This document shows, piece after piece, positions 46,505 to 55,967 of a stretch of 64,000 bases of DNA. The translations under genes were made by a program, and so were the position numbers. The DNA comes from Bacteroides fragilis. Its GTDB lineage: Bacteria > Bacteroidota > Bacteroidia > Bacteroidales > Bacteroidaceae. The number at the start of each line of letters is the position of its first letter. The stretch's first letter is position 1. The notes under the pieces were generated by a model. It was given only the letters and a program-made list of their open reading frames with translations, had not been told where the DNA came from and made no database searches. The DNA is taken from assembly GCF_019583405.1 (NCBI RefSeq), contig NZ_SZUU01000004.1:1-64000 (forward strand), written 5' to 3'.

Positions 46505-47619
46505 ATATCGAAAGAAAGATCCTTTTGAATCCGGGTCCCGCCACCACGACGGATACGGTGAAGCTGGCGCAGGTTGTTCCCGATATCTGTCCGCGTGAGA
46601 AAGAGTTTGCGGGTATGATGAAACAGTTACGTGACGACCTGGTCCGCGTTGCGCATGGAGACCTCTCCAAACATACGGCCGTCCTGTTTTGCGGTTCGGG
46701 TACGATCAATATCGATATCTGCCTGAACTCTCTTCTTCCTGCGGATAAGAAAGTTCTGGTGGTCAATAACGGTGCCTACAGCACCCGTGCGGTGGAAGTC
46801 TGTGAATATTACGGTCTTCCCCATATCGATTTGAAGTTTTCCGTTTACGAACTTCCCGACCTGTCGGTAATCGAAAAGACGCTTTCCGACAATCCGGACA
46901 TCGCTTTGGTCTATACCACGCACCATGAAACGGGTACGGGTATCTTGAATCCCATTCGTGAGATCGGAAAAATAGCCCATGCGCACGGTGCCGTTTTTGT
47001 TGTCGACACCACTTCCTCCCTGGGTATGATTCCTTTTGATATCGGGAAGGATAATGTTGACTTTTGTATGGCTTCGGCTCAGAAAGGCCTTCAGGCCATG
47101 ACGGGTCTTTCCTTTATCATAGGTGATGAATCCCTGATACGTTCTTCAAGAGATTATCCGAAACGCTCCTACTATTGTAACCTCTATTTACAATACGATT
47201 ACTTTGAGAAGACTGGTGAGATGCATTTTACTCCTCCTGTTCAAACCGTTTACGCTGCCCGTCAGGCTCTTGATGAATATTTTGCAGTAGGTGAAGAGGC
47301 TAAATTCGCCCGTCACAAGCGGGTCTTTGAAGCCATCCATAAAGGTTTGCAAGAGCTTGGTCTTCAGTATGCGATCAAACGTGAATGGCAGTCGGGTCTT
47401 GTTGTTTCTGTATTGTATCCTGATGATCCCCTCTGGGATTTTGATAAGGTTCATGATTACTGCTATGAACGTGGCTTTACGATCTACCCGGGTAAGATTT
47501 CCACAACGAATACATTCCGGCTTTGTGCGTTGGGAGAGATTGATGTGGAGGATATTGAGAGGTTCTTTGAGGTGATGAAAGAGGCATTTTTTTCTTATAA
47601 AAATATTACTAATCTATGA
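46501..47619 (+). CDS. phnW: 2-aminoethylphosphonate:pyruvate transaminase
   Basis: The 372-residue fold-type I PLP enzyme interconverts phosphonoacetaldehyde and AEP. LLNPGPATTT is at the N-terminus, VDTTSSLGMIPFDIG near 170 and the PLP lysine in ASAQKGLQAM (about 197). In the context of aepX and aepY it works in the biosynthetic direction. Its end overlaps rfbF. It is the last gene before the base composition turns AT-rich. Confidence 0.92.
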   Translation: MNIERKILLNPGPATTTDTVKLAQVVPDICPREKEFAGMMKQLRDDLVRVAHGDLSKHTAVLFCGSGTINIDICLNSLLPADKKVLVVNNGAYSTRAVEVCEYYGLPHIDLKFSVYELPDLSVIEKTLSDNPDIALVYTTHHETGTGILNPIREIGKIAHAHGAVFVVDTTSSLGMIPFDIGKDNVDFCMASAQKGLQAMTGLSFIIGDESLIRSSRDYPKRSYYCNLYLQYDYFEKTGEMHFTPPVQTVYAARQALDEYFAVGEEAKFARHKRVFEAIHKGLQELGLQYAIKREWQSGLVVSVLYPDDPLWDFDKVHDYCYERGFTIYPGKISTTNTFRLCALGEIDVEDIERFFEVMKEAFFSYKNITNL

Positions 47620-48395
47620 AAGCTGTTATTTTAGCAGGAGGGTTCGGTTCTCGTTTAAGTGAGGCTACTAATTTGATACCTAAGCCAATGGTGGAAATTG
47701 GGGGAAAGCCAATACTTTGGCATATTATGAAAATTTATAGTTATTATGGTATTAATGAATTTATTATTTGCTGTGGCTATAAACAATATGTCATAAAAGA
47801 ATATTTTGCGAACTATTTTCGTCATAATTGTGATATGACAGTTGATCTATCTAATAATAGTACTACTATTTTAGATAATCATTCAGAGAACTGGAAAGTA
47901 ACTATGGTAGATACTGGGGTGAATACAATGACTGGAGGACGTGTAAAACGCATCCAGAAATATGTAGGAAATGAATGTTTTTTGTTGACTTATGGTGATG
48001 GTGTTGCAGATCTTGATATATCTGATACGATAAAAGTGCACAAAGAATCAAAAGCAATTCTTTCTCTTACAGCTTATAAACCTCACGGAAAATTTGGCTT
48101 ATTAGATATATCTAGTGAGACGAATATGGTGAAATCATTCTTGGAAAAACCGGATGGTGATGGAAACTGGATAAATGCAGGCTTTTTCGTTTGTGAACCA
48201 AAAGTCTTTGATTATATACCTGCTAATGATGATTCTATCGTCTTTGAAAAACAGCCGTTAGAATCGATTGCCCGCGATGGTAAAATGTATGCTTATAAAC
48301 ACTGTGGCTTTTGGAAGCCGATGGATATGTTAAGGGATAATATAGAACTGAATGAAATGTGGAATAATGGGAAAGCCCCTTGGAAAGTTTGGTAG
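47616..48395 (+). CDS. rfbF: Glucose-1-phosphate cytidylyltransferase
   Basis: The 259-residue enzyme makes CDP-glucose. The nucleotide loop is AGGFGSRLSEATNLIPKPM (about 7-25) and a conserved GGKPILWHIMKIYSYYG follows. LLTYGDGVADLD (about 126) carries the metal-binding Asp. The next gene uses the product. Confidence 0.93.
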   Translation: MKAVILAGGFGSRLSEATNLIPKPMVEIGGKPILWHIMKIYSYYGINEFIICCGYKQYVIKEYFANYFRHNCDMTVDLSNNSTTILDNHSENWKVTMVDTGVNTMTGGRVKRIQKYVGNECFLLTYGDGVADLDISDTIKVHKESKAILSLTAYKPHGKFGLLDISSETNMVKSFLEKPDGDGNWINAGFFVCEPKVFDYIPANDDSIVFEKQPLESIARDGKMYAYKHCGFWKPMDMLRDNIELNEMWNNGKAPWKVW

Positions 48396-48398
48396 TAT

Positions 48399-49475
48399 AT
48401 GAGTGTAGATGTATTTAATAACTTCTATAGAGGAAAACGGGTTCTTGTTACCGGCCATACTGGTTTCAAAGGTTCATGGCTTTCTATTTGGTTATACGAA
48501 TTAGGTGCTGAAGTGGTAGGTGTCAGTTTGGATCCTATTACAGAACGAGATAACTATGTTCTTTCTGGTATAGGACAAAAAATTAAGGCGGATATTCGTG
48601 CCGATATTTGTGATGGCGAAAGTATGAAAGGTATCTTTCAAGAATACCAACCTGAAATAGTCTTCCATTTGGCAGCCCAACCATTGGTACGTCTCAGTTA
48701 TAATATTCCTGTTGAAACATATGAAACAAATGTAATGGGAACGATTCATATACTTGAAGCCATTCGCGTAACAAATAGTGTTAAAGTAGGAGTAATGATA
48801 ACTACGGACAAATGTTATGAGAATAAAGAACAAATTTGGGGATATCGTGAAAATGAACCGATGGGGGGATACGATCCTTATTCAAGTAGTAAAGGAGCTG
48901 CTGAAATAGCGATTGCTTCCTGGCGTCGCTCTTTTTTTCATCCTAAACAGTACAAGAAGCATGGTAAAAGCATCGCTAGTGTACGTGCAGGAAATGTAAT
49001 TGGTGGTGGTGATTGGGCATTAGACCGCATAATTCCAGATTGTATAAAAGCGTTAGAATCAGGAAAGACTGTTGATATTCGAAGTCCTAAAGCAATTCGC
49101 CCTTGGCAACATGTACTTGAACCTCTGAGTGGATATATGCTTCTTGCACAGAAAATGTGGGATGAGCCGACTCAATATTGTGAAGGTTGGAATTTTGGTC
49201 CTAGAGCAGAATCTATTTCTACCGTATGGGATGTTGCTAGTAGAGTCGTGGAGAGTTTTGGATGTGGTGAATTAAGGGATTTGTCTGACCCGAATGCTTT
49301 ACATGAGGCTGATTTATTAATGCTGGATATTTCTAAAGTGAAATTCCAACTGGGCTGGGAGCCAAGAATGAATATTGATCAAACAGTAAGATTGACTGTA
49401 GATTGGTATAAAAGATATCAAAAAGAAGAAATGTATAAAGTTTGTGTGGAGCAAATAGAAAAGTATATCCGATGA
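48399..49475 (+). CDS. rfbG: CDP-glucose 4,6-dehydratase
   Basis: The 358-residue short-chain dehydrogenase-type enzyme makes CDP-4-keto-6-deoxyglucose. The NAD loop is VTGHTGFKGSWLS (about 16-28), VFHLAAQPLVRLSY lies near 88 and the catalytic YDPYSSSKG near 158. No rfbH (3-dehydrase) follows, which rules out the usual 3,6-dideoxyhexose route. Confidence 0.93.
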   Translation: MSVDVFNNFYRGKRVLVTGHTGFKGSWLSIWLYELGAEVVGVSLDPITERDNYVLSGIGQKIKADIRADICDGESMKGIFQEYQPEIVFHLAAQPLVRLSYNIPVETYETNVMGTIHILEAIRVTNSVKVGVMITTDKCYENKEQIWGYRENEPMGGYDPYSSSKGAAEIAIASWRRSFFHPKQYKKHGKSIASVRAGNVIGGGDWALDRIIPDCIKALESGKTVDIRSPKAIRPWQHVLEPLSGYMLLAQKMWDEPTQYCEGWNFGPRAESISTVWDVASRVVESFGCGELRDLSDPNALHEADLLMLDISKVKFQLGWEPRMNIDQTVRLTVDWYKRYQKEEMYKVCVEQIEKYIR

Positions 49476-50383
49476 AAATAACTATTATAGGAGGAGGAAG
49501 TGGAATGCTTTCGAATAGCATTGGAACTGTTTTGAAAAAAGTTGGCTATTTTATTCAGGTTATCGGTAAGAGTTCTCCTGTAGCATTTACTCCTGATGTA
49601 TTTATAAGGAAAAATCTTTTAGAGGATGCCATTTGTATTACGGAGTTATTAGATTCAGATGTTATTATATATGCAGCGGGAGCGGGTGTACAAGCAGCAG
49701 TGCCAATAGCGGCAAATACAATGTATACAATGAATTTGCTGGTACCTATAAAACTCTGTTTATTATTGAATGAGCATAATTATCTGGGGACTTTTGTATC
49801 TTTTGGAACTTATATGGAGATTGGATGTAATGATGAAATGTATAAATCATTTAATGAAGATGAACTTTTGCATTCTTGTCTTCCTGTAACTAATGATTAT
49901 GTCCTTTCTAAACGGCTTTTTACACATTATATACATAATGCAAATTTCGTTTTTAGAAAATATCACTTTGTTTTACCTAATCTCTTCTCAAGAGATGAAG
50001 TTGGAACAAGATTATTACCTTATGTTGTTAATTATCTGAGAGAGAGAAAAAAATGTAATAAAGTTGAGCAACCTCGGTTTTCTTCTGGTTCTCAGATTCG
50101 ACAGTATGTGTTTATAGAAGAAGTGATAGAGGCTATTTTTAAATGTATTGAAGGTGAAGTAGTAAGTGGAATATACAATATTGGTGGTGGTCAGACAGCT
50201 ACAATAAGGGAATTCATAGAAGAACTTTTCAATGCTTTTTGTGTAGATGTAGATGAACACATGTTTGGGAAAGAATTAAGAAGAGACAATGATATATTAT
50301 CACTCTCATTGAATGATGCCAAACTTTACAAGGCTATACATTATTCTCCTATAATTAAGATAACAGATATATATCATGAGTAG
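49472..50383 (+). CDS. NAD-dependent epimerase/reductase-like sugar nucleotide enzyme
   Basis: The 303-residue protein has an N-terminal Rossmann loop IIGGGSGMLSNSIG and a C-terminal extended-SDR block YNIGGGQTATIREFIEELF. The Y...K pair is less clear (NDYVLSKRLF, about 150, may supply it). It overlaps rfbG by ATGA and probably reduces the 4-keto group of the CDP-sugar. Substrate unproven. Confidence 0.75.
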   Translation: MKITIIGGGSGMLSNSIGTVLKKVGYFIQVIGKSSPVAFTPDVFIRKNLLEDAICITELLDSDVIIYAAGAGVQAAVPIAANTMYTMNLLVPIKLCLLLNEHNYLGTFVSFGTYMEIGCNDEMYKSFNEDELLHSCLPVTNDYVLSKRLFTHYIHNANFVFRKYHFVLPNLFSRDEVGTRLLPYVVNYLRERKKCNKVEQPRFSSGSQIRQYVFIEEVIEAIFKCIEGEVVSGIYNIGGGQTATIREFIEELFNAFCVDVDEHMFGKELRRDNDILSLSLNDAKLYKAIHYSPIIKITDIYHE

Positions 50384-50789
50384 TATAAATATAGAATCTA
50401 AAATCAAGATAATCTCTCGAAAAAAAATTTCAGATAATAGGGGATGGTTTTTAAAGATAATTGATGGAAAAGAAAATTCATTACCTAATTATACAGGTGA
50501 AATATACATCGTGAGTGCCATATCAGGGGAATCTCGTGGAGGACATTATCATAATAGAGCGATTGAATGGTTTACTTTGGTTGAGGGAAGTGCTGTTTTA
50601 AAACTTGAAGATATTCGGACTAATGAAAAAAAGGAAATTTATTTGAATGATCAAGAGCCTGTTACCGTGTTTGTCCCTCCACATATAGCACATGAGTTTA
50701 TAAATATAGATAGTGTTCCATTTATTGTGATTGCATACACTGATCAGTTATACAAACCAGAAGATACAATCCAATATATACTGAAATAA
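50376..50789 (+). CDS. WxcM/FdtA-like cupin, sugar 3,4-ketoisomerase type
   Basis: The 137-residue cupin has GHYHNRAIEWFTLVEGSAVL (about 48-68, His ligands or catalytic His) and VFVPPHIAHEFIN near 105. FdtA-type enzymes isomerise 4-keto to 3-keto dTDP-sugars. Here it follows CDP-sugar genes and overlaps the reductase by 8 bases, so it may act on a CDP-linked ketosugar. Confidence 0.75.
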   Translation: MSSINIESKIKIISRKKISDNRGWFLKIIDGKENSLPNYTGEIYIVSAISGESRGGHYHNRAIEWFTLVEGSAVLKLEDIRTNEKKEIYLNDQEPVTVFVPPHIAHEFINIDSVPFIVIAYTDQLYKPEDTIQYILK

Positions 50790-50792
50790 GAT

Positions 50793-51716
50793 ATGGATAC
50801 TTTTTCATTGTTTTTGATTACTCGTAATCGTCCTCATTTATTAAAACTGGCATTAAATTCTGTACTAAATCAGACCATCTCTAATTTTCCAATCATTGTT
50901 TCTGATAACTCTACAAACAATGAAACGAAAGAAATGGTAGAATCTCTATATTTAAATCAATCTAATATTATTTATCGGAAAAGAGAAAGAGAATATGGTT
51001 TAATAGAACACTGGAATAAAGTTTTGTCAGAAGTCCGTAGTGAATATTTTATGATATTTCATGATGATGATGTAATGCATCCTGATATGATTAGGACAAT
51101 GCTTAACATAATAAAAAAGGATCATTCATTAGCTTTTATTGCCACAAATGCAAGAATTATAAAAAAAGGTAGAATATGTTATTCTAAGTATAAGGGAAAA
51201 GAGAAAATAATGCGATTGAAAGAAGCTAAAGAACTTTTTCAGATGTATGCAGTAGGAAATTGGATTCCTCCCTTTCCGTCTTACATATATTCAAAATCTA
51301 TTGCTGATAATATGAGATTTGCAGAAGATAAAGGTGGAAAATATTGTGATGTTGCTTTTCTTTTAGATGCTTTTGATCTGGGGAATTTAGCTATTATTAC
51401 AAAACCATATATGGATTATTATTATCATGATGGGCAAGTAAGCCAATTTAACGATTATTTTCAAAGAATAAAATTGATAAATTATGTACGTCAAAAGATG
51501 AGAATATCTCCTCACGATCGTCCTTTAGTTAATTTTAAATTAATGAATCTTTATTGTTGGATTAATAATTTGGTTAGAAATTCCGATGATTTAATTTCGA
51601 AAAAGAGATTCGTCAATTGTCTTAAAATCTTTCTTAAACATAGAAAGTATATGTATGTTTTCAAATTGTTAGGGTGTATTATTCTTAGAGAAAAAATGAA
51701 ATGCGGCAAATTGTAA
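50793..51716 (+). CDS. Glycosyltransferase family 2
   Basis: The 307-residue GT-A enzyme has the start FLITRNRPHLLKLALNSVLNQT and the metal-binding FHDDDVMHPDMI (about 90). A short C-terminal hydrophobic segment follows. It adds one sugar of the capsule repeat; donor and acceptor unknown. It overlaps the next gene by 16 bases. Confidence 0.88.
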   Translation: MDTFSLFLITRNRPHLLKLALNSVLNQTISNFPIIVSDNSTNNETKEMVESLYLNQSNIIYRKREREYGLIEHWNKVLSEVRSEYFMIFHDDDVMHPDMIRTMLNIIKKDHSLAFIATNARIIKKGRICYSKYKGKEKIMRLKEAKELFQMYAVGNWIPPFPSYIYSKSIADNMRFAEDKGGKYCDVAFLLDAFDLGNLAIITKPYMDYYYHDGQVSQFNDYFQRIKLINYVRQKMRISPHDRPLVNFKLMNLYCWINNLVRNSDDLISKKRFVNCLKIFLKHRKYMYVFKLLGCIILREKMKCGKL

Positions 51717-52708
51717 CTTGTACAGGACATGGAGGAACAGGCTCTTCCTTTATTACAGATTTTTTTAAAGAATTTGAAAATGTAAAATCAACAGGAGATT
51801 TTGAGTTTACATTGAGTTATGACGTTGATGGTATTTATGATTTATATCATAATATAAGTCATTATAGCGGTTTCCATATAGCTGAATCTTTTGATCGTTT
51901 TGATAAATTGTGTAGTGATATTCGTAAATCGTATAAAAATACATTGGGATGTGATATATATCCTTTGTTAAAAGATTATATCTCTGCAATTACAGAGGTT
52001 GACTGGAATGGATTTTGGCCTGAGCATGTAAGGCGTGAACCATATATAAAAAAAATTCTTTTGTATTATCTTCCTAACATAATACAGAGAAATCTAAATA
52101 AAATTGTAAAATTTAACGGTGATTATGAATATGTTGATAGAACAATTAGGCAGTCTATGAGACTTTCTGTTGATTCATCGTTGTTTTTACAGGAAACAAG
52201 AAAGTTATATAATAAAATTTTTGATATTGTTGATGATTCTAATGAATGTACACATCTGGTATTAGACAGACTGGTACCTCCTACAAATATAGAAGATTAC
52301 ATGATATTCATTGATAATTTGAAGGTTGTGGTTGTGGATAGAGACCCCAGAGATTTATACCTATTGAATAAGAAATATTGGCATGAAGGATGGATTCCAG
52401 AAGATGTTGATAAATTTATTAAGCTATATCGTTTCCATCGTTTAAGGGATAAAGAAAGAGACTTAATAGAAGATCATTCGTCTATTTTAAGAGTGAAATT
52501 TGAGGATGGTATTTTTGATTATGATAATACAAGTGCCCAATTATGTGATTTTGTAGGAGTAAATAGAGGAAGACATACAAAGAAAATGCAGTTTTTTAAT
52601 CCGGATATTTCGAGAAAAAATGTTCAATTATGGAAATATGAGAAATGTTATTTTGCAGATGTTCTGAAGATAGAAAAAGAGTTAACGGAATTTTTATATA
52701 TAGTTTAG
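51701..52708 (+). CDS. Sulfotransferase-like P-loop protein
   Basis: The 335-residue protein has an N-terminal loop TGHGGTGSSFITDFF that fits the 5'-phosphosulfate binding loop of PAPS-dependent sulfotransferases. VVVDRDPRDLYLLN (about 212) fits the 3'-phosphate binding motif. The rest is unlike any family I can name. In the capsule operon it could place a sulfate on the repeat unit. A kinase-like P-loop role is the alternative. Confidence 0.6.
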   Translation: MRQIVTCTGHGGTGSSFITDFFKEFENVKSTGDFEFTLSYDVDGIYDLYHNISHYSGFHIAESFDRFDKLCSDIRKSYKNTLGCDIYPLLKDYISAITEVDWNGFWPEHVRREPYIKKILLYYLPNIIQRNLNKIVKFNGDYEYVDRTIRQSMRLSVDSSLFLQETRKLYNKIFDIVDDSNECTHLVLDRLVPPTNIEDYMIFIDNLKVVVVDRDPRDLYLLNKKYWHEGWIPEDVDKFIKLYRFHRLRDKERDLIEDHSSILRVKFEDGIFDYDNTSAQLCDFVGVNRGRHTKKMQFFNPDISRKNVQLWKYEKCYFADVLKIEKELTEFLYIV

Positions 52709-52712
52709 AGTT

Positions 52713-53705
52713 ATGGAACAGATTTGGAAAGTTGCAGTATATAGTGCTACTACCCACCCTTTAATAAAACATTTTCCCAAGCAAATTCCTAAATGGGGGA
52801 ATTGTGAGTTTATCTTAAACTCGGGTAGTGAAGACTGTGATTGTTTATTTGTCATTGATTCTATTTTAGAGGATATTCCTGTTAAATGTGGAAAAGAAAA
52901 TACTTTTTTATGTATTTGTGAGCCGGCTTCTGTTAAGTTATATAGCTCTAAATATATTAATCAATTTGGTAATATTGTTTCATTTAGAAATTTTTCTCGT
53001 TATAAAGGAAATACCATTTCTTCATTTCCATTATTGCCGTGGATGGTAGGCTCTAAATTTGATTTTGATTTAAAAGCTTGGGATAAAGACAATTTCTTAG
53101 ATTATGATACTTTACAACAAAGAGTAACTTGTGATAAAAAGAATAAAGTTGCGGTGATTACTTCAAATAAAACATTGACTCGAGGACATCGTCAGCGATT
53201 GGATTTTTTATTGAAATTAAAATCAATAATACCAGATCTTTTGGATATTTATGGTGAAGGCTTTGATTTTGTTATAGATAAATATGATATCTATTCAAAA
53301 TATAAGTACGTGTTGGCTTTCGAGAACTGTCGAGAAAAAGGATATTGGACCGAGAAGATTGCTGATGCCTATTTATGTGAAGCTTTCCCTTTTTATTGGG
53401 GAGCTCCTGACTTATCTAATTATTTTTCAGAAGCTGCTTATGAAGAAATAGATATGTCTTCTGTTGATTTAACTGCACAAAAAATTAATTTATATATTAA
53501 AGGCAATTATTATCAAAATAAGCTTTCTGTGATTTTAGAAGAAAAGAAAAAGGTCTTGAATGAGTTTAATATATTCGCTAAAATGAATGATATTATTTTG
53601 GAAAACGTAACTGTTTCTTGTAAAGATGCTGGATATATCCTTAATCCTGAACAAGTAGATTTATTGTGTAAAGTGAGACAGAAAATATATAGGATATTCT
53701 TTTAA
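52713..53705 (+). CDS. GT10-family fucosyltransferase-like protein
   Basis: The 330-residue protein carries the alpha-1,3-fucosyltransferase signature: VLAFENCREKGYWTEKIADAYLCEAFPFYWGAP (about 198-230). Such enzymes use GDP-fucose or a related 6-deoxyhexose donor. No GDP-fucose genes are present in this locus, so the donor comes from elsewhere or is a different sugar. Confidence 0.82.
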   Translation: MEQIWKVAVYSATTHPLIKHFPKQIPKWGNCEFILNSGSEDCDCLFVIDSILEDIPVKCGKENTFLCICEPASVKLYSSKYINQFGNIVSFRNFSRYKGNTISSFPLLPWMVGSKFDFDLKAWDKDNFLDYDTLQQRVTCDKKNKVAVITSNKTLTRGHRQRLDFLLKLKSIIPDLLDIYGEGFDFVIDKYDIYSKYKYVLAFENCREKGYWTEKIADAYLCEAFPFYWGAPDLSNYFSEAAYEEIDMSSVDLTAQKINLYIKGNYYQNKLSVILEEKKKVLNEFNIFAKMNDIILENVTVSCKDAGYILNPEQVDLLCKVRQKIYRIFF

Positions 53706-53720
53706 TTTAAAAGCTACTTT

Positions 53721-54590
53721 ATGAAAAAAAAATACGATGTTATAATATGTGTTGGAGTAAAGGATCTTTTTATAGTGCAAACAACTGTTGAGAGAATATC
53801 TTCCTTTTTTGATGCATATAAAATATATTTGATTACCAAGAGAAATTATTTTGTTTTTTTTAAACGCTTATTAAAGAAGTGTAATAATGTTTTTTTGATA
53901 GATGAAGATGAATTAATTGAAGGTTTGTCTAAAGATAACTTGATGAAATATTTGTCTTTGCATAAACCTTTTCTACTAAGCAAAAGTGGATGGTATTTCC
54001 AGCAATTTTTAAAAATAGCTTTTGCAATCTCGTCATATAGTAGAGAATATTATCTAATATGGGATGCTGATACCATTCCAGTTAGGCATATTTCTTTTTT
54101 TGAACAAGAACGTGTTTTGTTTTGTCTGAAAGATGAATATCATGAACCGTATTTTTTTACTTTAATGAGATTGATCGGCTTTAAAAAAGAGATATCAAGT
54201 TCTTTTATAGCTGAATATATGATGGTGAAGGTTGAATATATGAAGGATTTAGTGGCTACAATTGAGTCTAATGAGGAACTTTTGGGATATCATTATTGGG
54301 AAAAAATAGTATCTGCAATAGATTCTAACGTTTTATTAGGGTTTAGTGAATTTGAAACGTATGGTACGTTTATCTCCCAAAAATATCCTGAATCGTTTTT
54401 ATTTAGAACGCTGCAAACTTATCGTAGAGCTGGTGAAATATATGGTAGATACATTTCAAAGAAAGAATTGAATAATATTAATGGATTGGATACTATCTCC
54501 TTAGAACCTGCAGATTCTCCGAGATTATTACGTCGCATTTGCCAATTTCCATTAAGAGTTGCCATAAAGTTAATATCCGTTTTTTACTAA
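53721..54590 (+). CDS. Putative GT-A-fold glycosyltransferase, DUF6492-like
   Basis: The 289-residue protein has IICVGVKDLFIVQTTVERI at the N-terminus and LIWDADTIPVRHISFF near 112, where DAD is a plausible DxD metal site. This fits DUF6492-type capsule proteins. Donor unknown. It is AT-rich like its neighbours. Confidence 0.6.
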   Translation: MKKKYDVIICVGVKDLFIVQTTVERISSFFDAYKIYLITKRNYFVFFKRLLKKCNNVFLIDEDELIEGLSKDNLMKYLSLHKPFLLSKSGWYFQQFLKIAFAISSYSREYYLIWDADTIPVRHISFFEQERVLFCLKDEYHEPYFFTLMRLIGFKKEISSSFIAEYMMVKVEYMKDLVATIESNEELLGYHYWEKIVSAIDSNVLLGFSEFETYGTFISQKYPESFLFRTLQTYRRAGEIYGRYISKKELNNINGLDTISLEPADSPRLLRRICQFPLRVAIKLISVFY

Positions 54591-54629
54591 TTATTCAATA
54601 AAAAATATTTATATTTTAAAAATGCCAGT

Positions 54630-55967
54630 ATGTTATTGGGACGTTATATACATAATGCTATTAGAACAGAACAAAATAAAAACTTGCTAAAAGGCATGTG
54701 CTCTGTACTAGGAGCCACAGGATTAGATGCGATTTGCCGATTAATAGTTGTTATGATTTTAGTACGCTATTACTCTAAAGAAGCATTTGGCGTATGGGCG
54801 GCTATTACTTCTGTAGCAGCTATAGTCGTTACAGGAGATTTTGGTATTATTAACGCGTTAAGAAATAAGATTAGTTTATTATTGGTAGAAGAAAAAGGGG
54901 AAAGTATTAATTCTCAAAAATACTTTTATTCAGTGTTCTACTTCTTTTTGTTACTTGCCGTAGTATTGACCATTTTGTTACTATGTTTATTCCCATACAT
55001 TCCTTTGGAAGTTTTGTTTAAGACCAATAATCTTGAACTACAGGCTATAGGTGTCCAAATTTTAATAATGGTTCAAATCATTTTTATATTTACCATCCCT
55101 CTTACTATTGGTAATTCTTTATATTTTACTTTTCAAGAATCACATTTTAGTGCATTATTTACTTCTTTGCAGGCCATTTTTACTGTTTTAATTATATATA
55201 TACTTTCGTTGTGTCATGTTTCAATAGTATTTATTTCAATGGCATATTTTGTTGTTAATACATTTTTTTCTTTTTGTGGAACTCTGTATTTTGTATTAAG
55301 GCATAAATGGTTTCGTTTTAAGGTTCATTGGAAAGATCTTTATAAATGTAATGCTGAATTATTTAAAGTTGGTGTGAAGTTCATGGGCTTACAGTTATCT
55401 TCAAGTTTCTTGCAGAACGCAGGAACTATAATAGCAAGTGCAGTTCTTGGAGTTAAAATTGCCGCAGATTATAGTATGTACACTAAGTTATATACATTGG
55501 GAGTTGCAATATTTCAGAGTGTTTTTAATCCTTTGTGGGGAAGTTATGCCGCTGCTATTTATCGAAGAGACTTCGGATGGTGTCGAAAAACTTATTATTA
55601 CAATGTGAAAGTTATTGTTTGTGTTTTTGTTTTGTTCTGTGTGTTATTGTGCTTTTTAGGTAATTTCTTTTTGAAGATTATAGCTAGTGATGAGTATAGT
55701 ACCTCTTTTGTTATGTATTTACTATTAGGAATCAGTACACTTTTTTTTATGTTATTTAATTCTGCTAGTATAATTCCAAAGGCTTGTAATAGAATAAATA
55801 TCCTTTTAATCACAAGTTTAATATCGTGTGCACTAATAACTTCTACTGCAAGTTTCTTTTTAAGAATTATGGGACTTTATGGTTTGCCTATAACTACTAT
55901 TTTATTTTGGGGATTGGCTTATTGGGTTATGCATTGGCAAACAAAGAAAATTGTAAATGACAAATAA
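54630..55967 (+). CDS. wzx: Wzx-type polysaccharide flippase
   Basis: The 445-residue protein has about 12 membrane helices and the MATE/polysaccharide-exporter start (LGATGLDAICRLIVVMILVRYYSKEAFGVWAAI). It should flip the lipid-linked repeat unit across the inner membrane. Its 3' end overlaps the polymerase gene by 11 bases. Confidence 0.88.
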   Translation: MLLGRYIHNAIRTEQNKNLLKGMCSVLGATGLDAICRLIVVMILVRYYSKEAFGVWAAITSVAAIVVTGDFGIINALRNKISLLLVEEKGESINSQKYFYSVFYFFLLLAVVLTILLLCLFPYIPLEVLFKTNNLELQAIGVQILIMVQIIFIFTIPLTIGNSLYFTFQESHFSALFTSLQAIFTVLIIYILSLCHVSIVFISMAYFVVNTFFSFCGTLYFVLRHKWFRFKVHWKDLYKCNAELFKVGVKFMGLQLSSSFLQNAGTIIASAVLGVKIAADYSMYTKLYTLGVAIFQSVFNPLWGSYAAAIYRRDFGWCRKTYYYNVKVIVCVFVLFCVLLCFLGNFFLKIIASDEYSTSFVMYLLLGISTLFFMLFNSASIIPKACNRINILLITSLISCALITSTASFFLRIMGLYGLPITTILFWGLAYWVMHWQTKKIVNDK

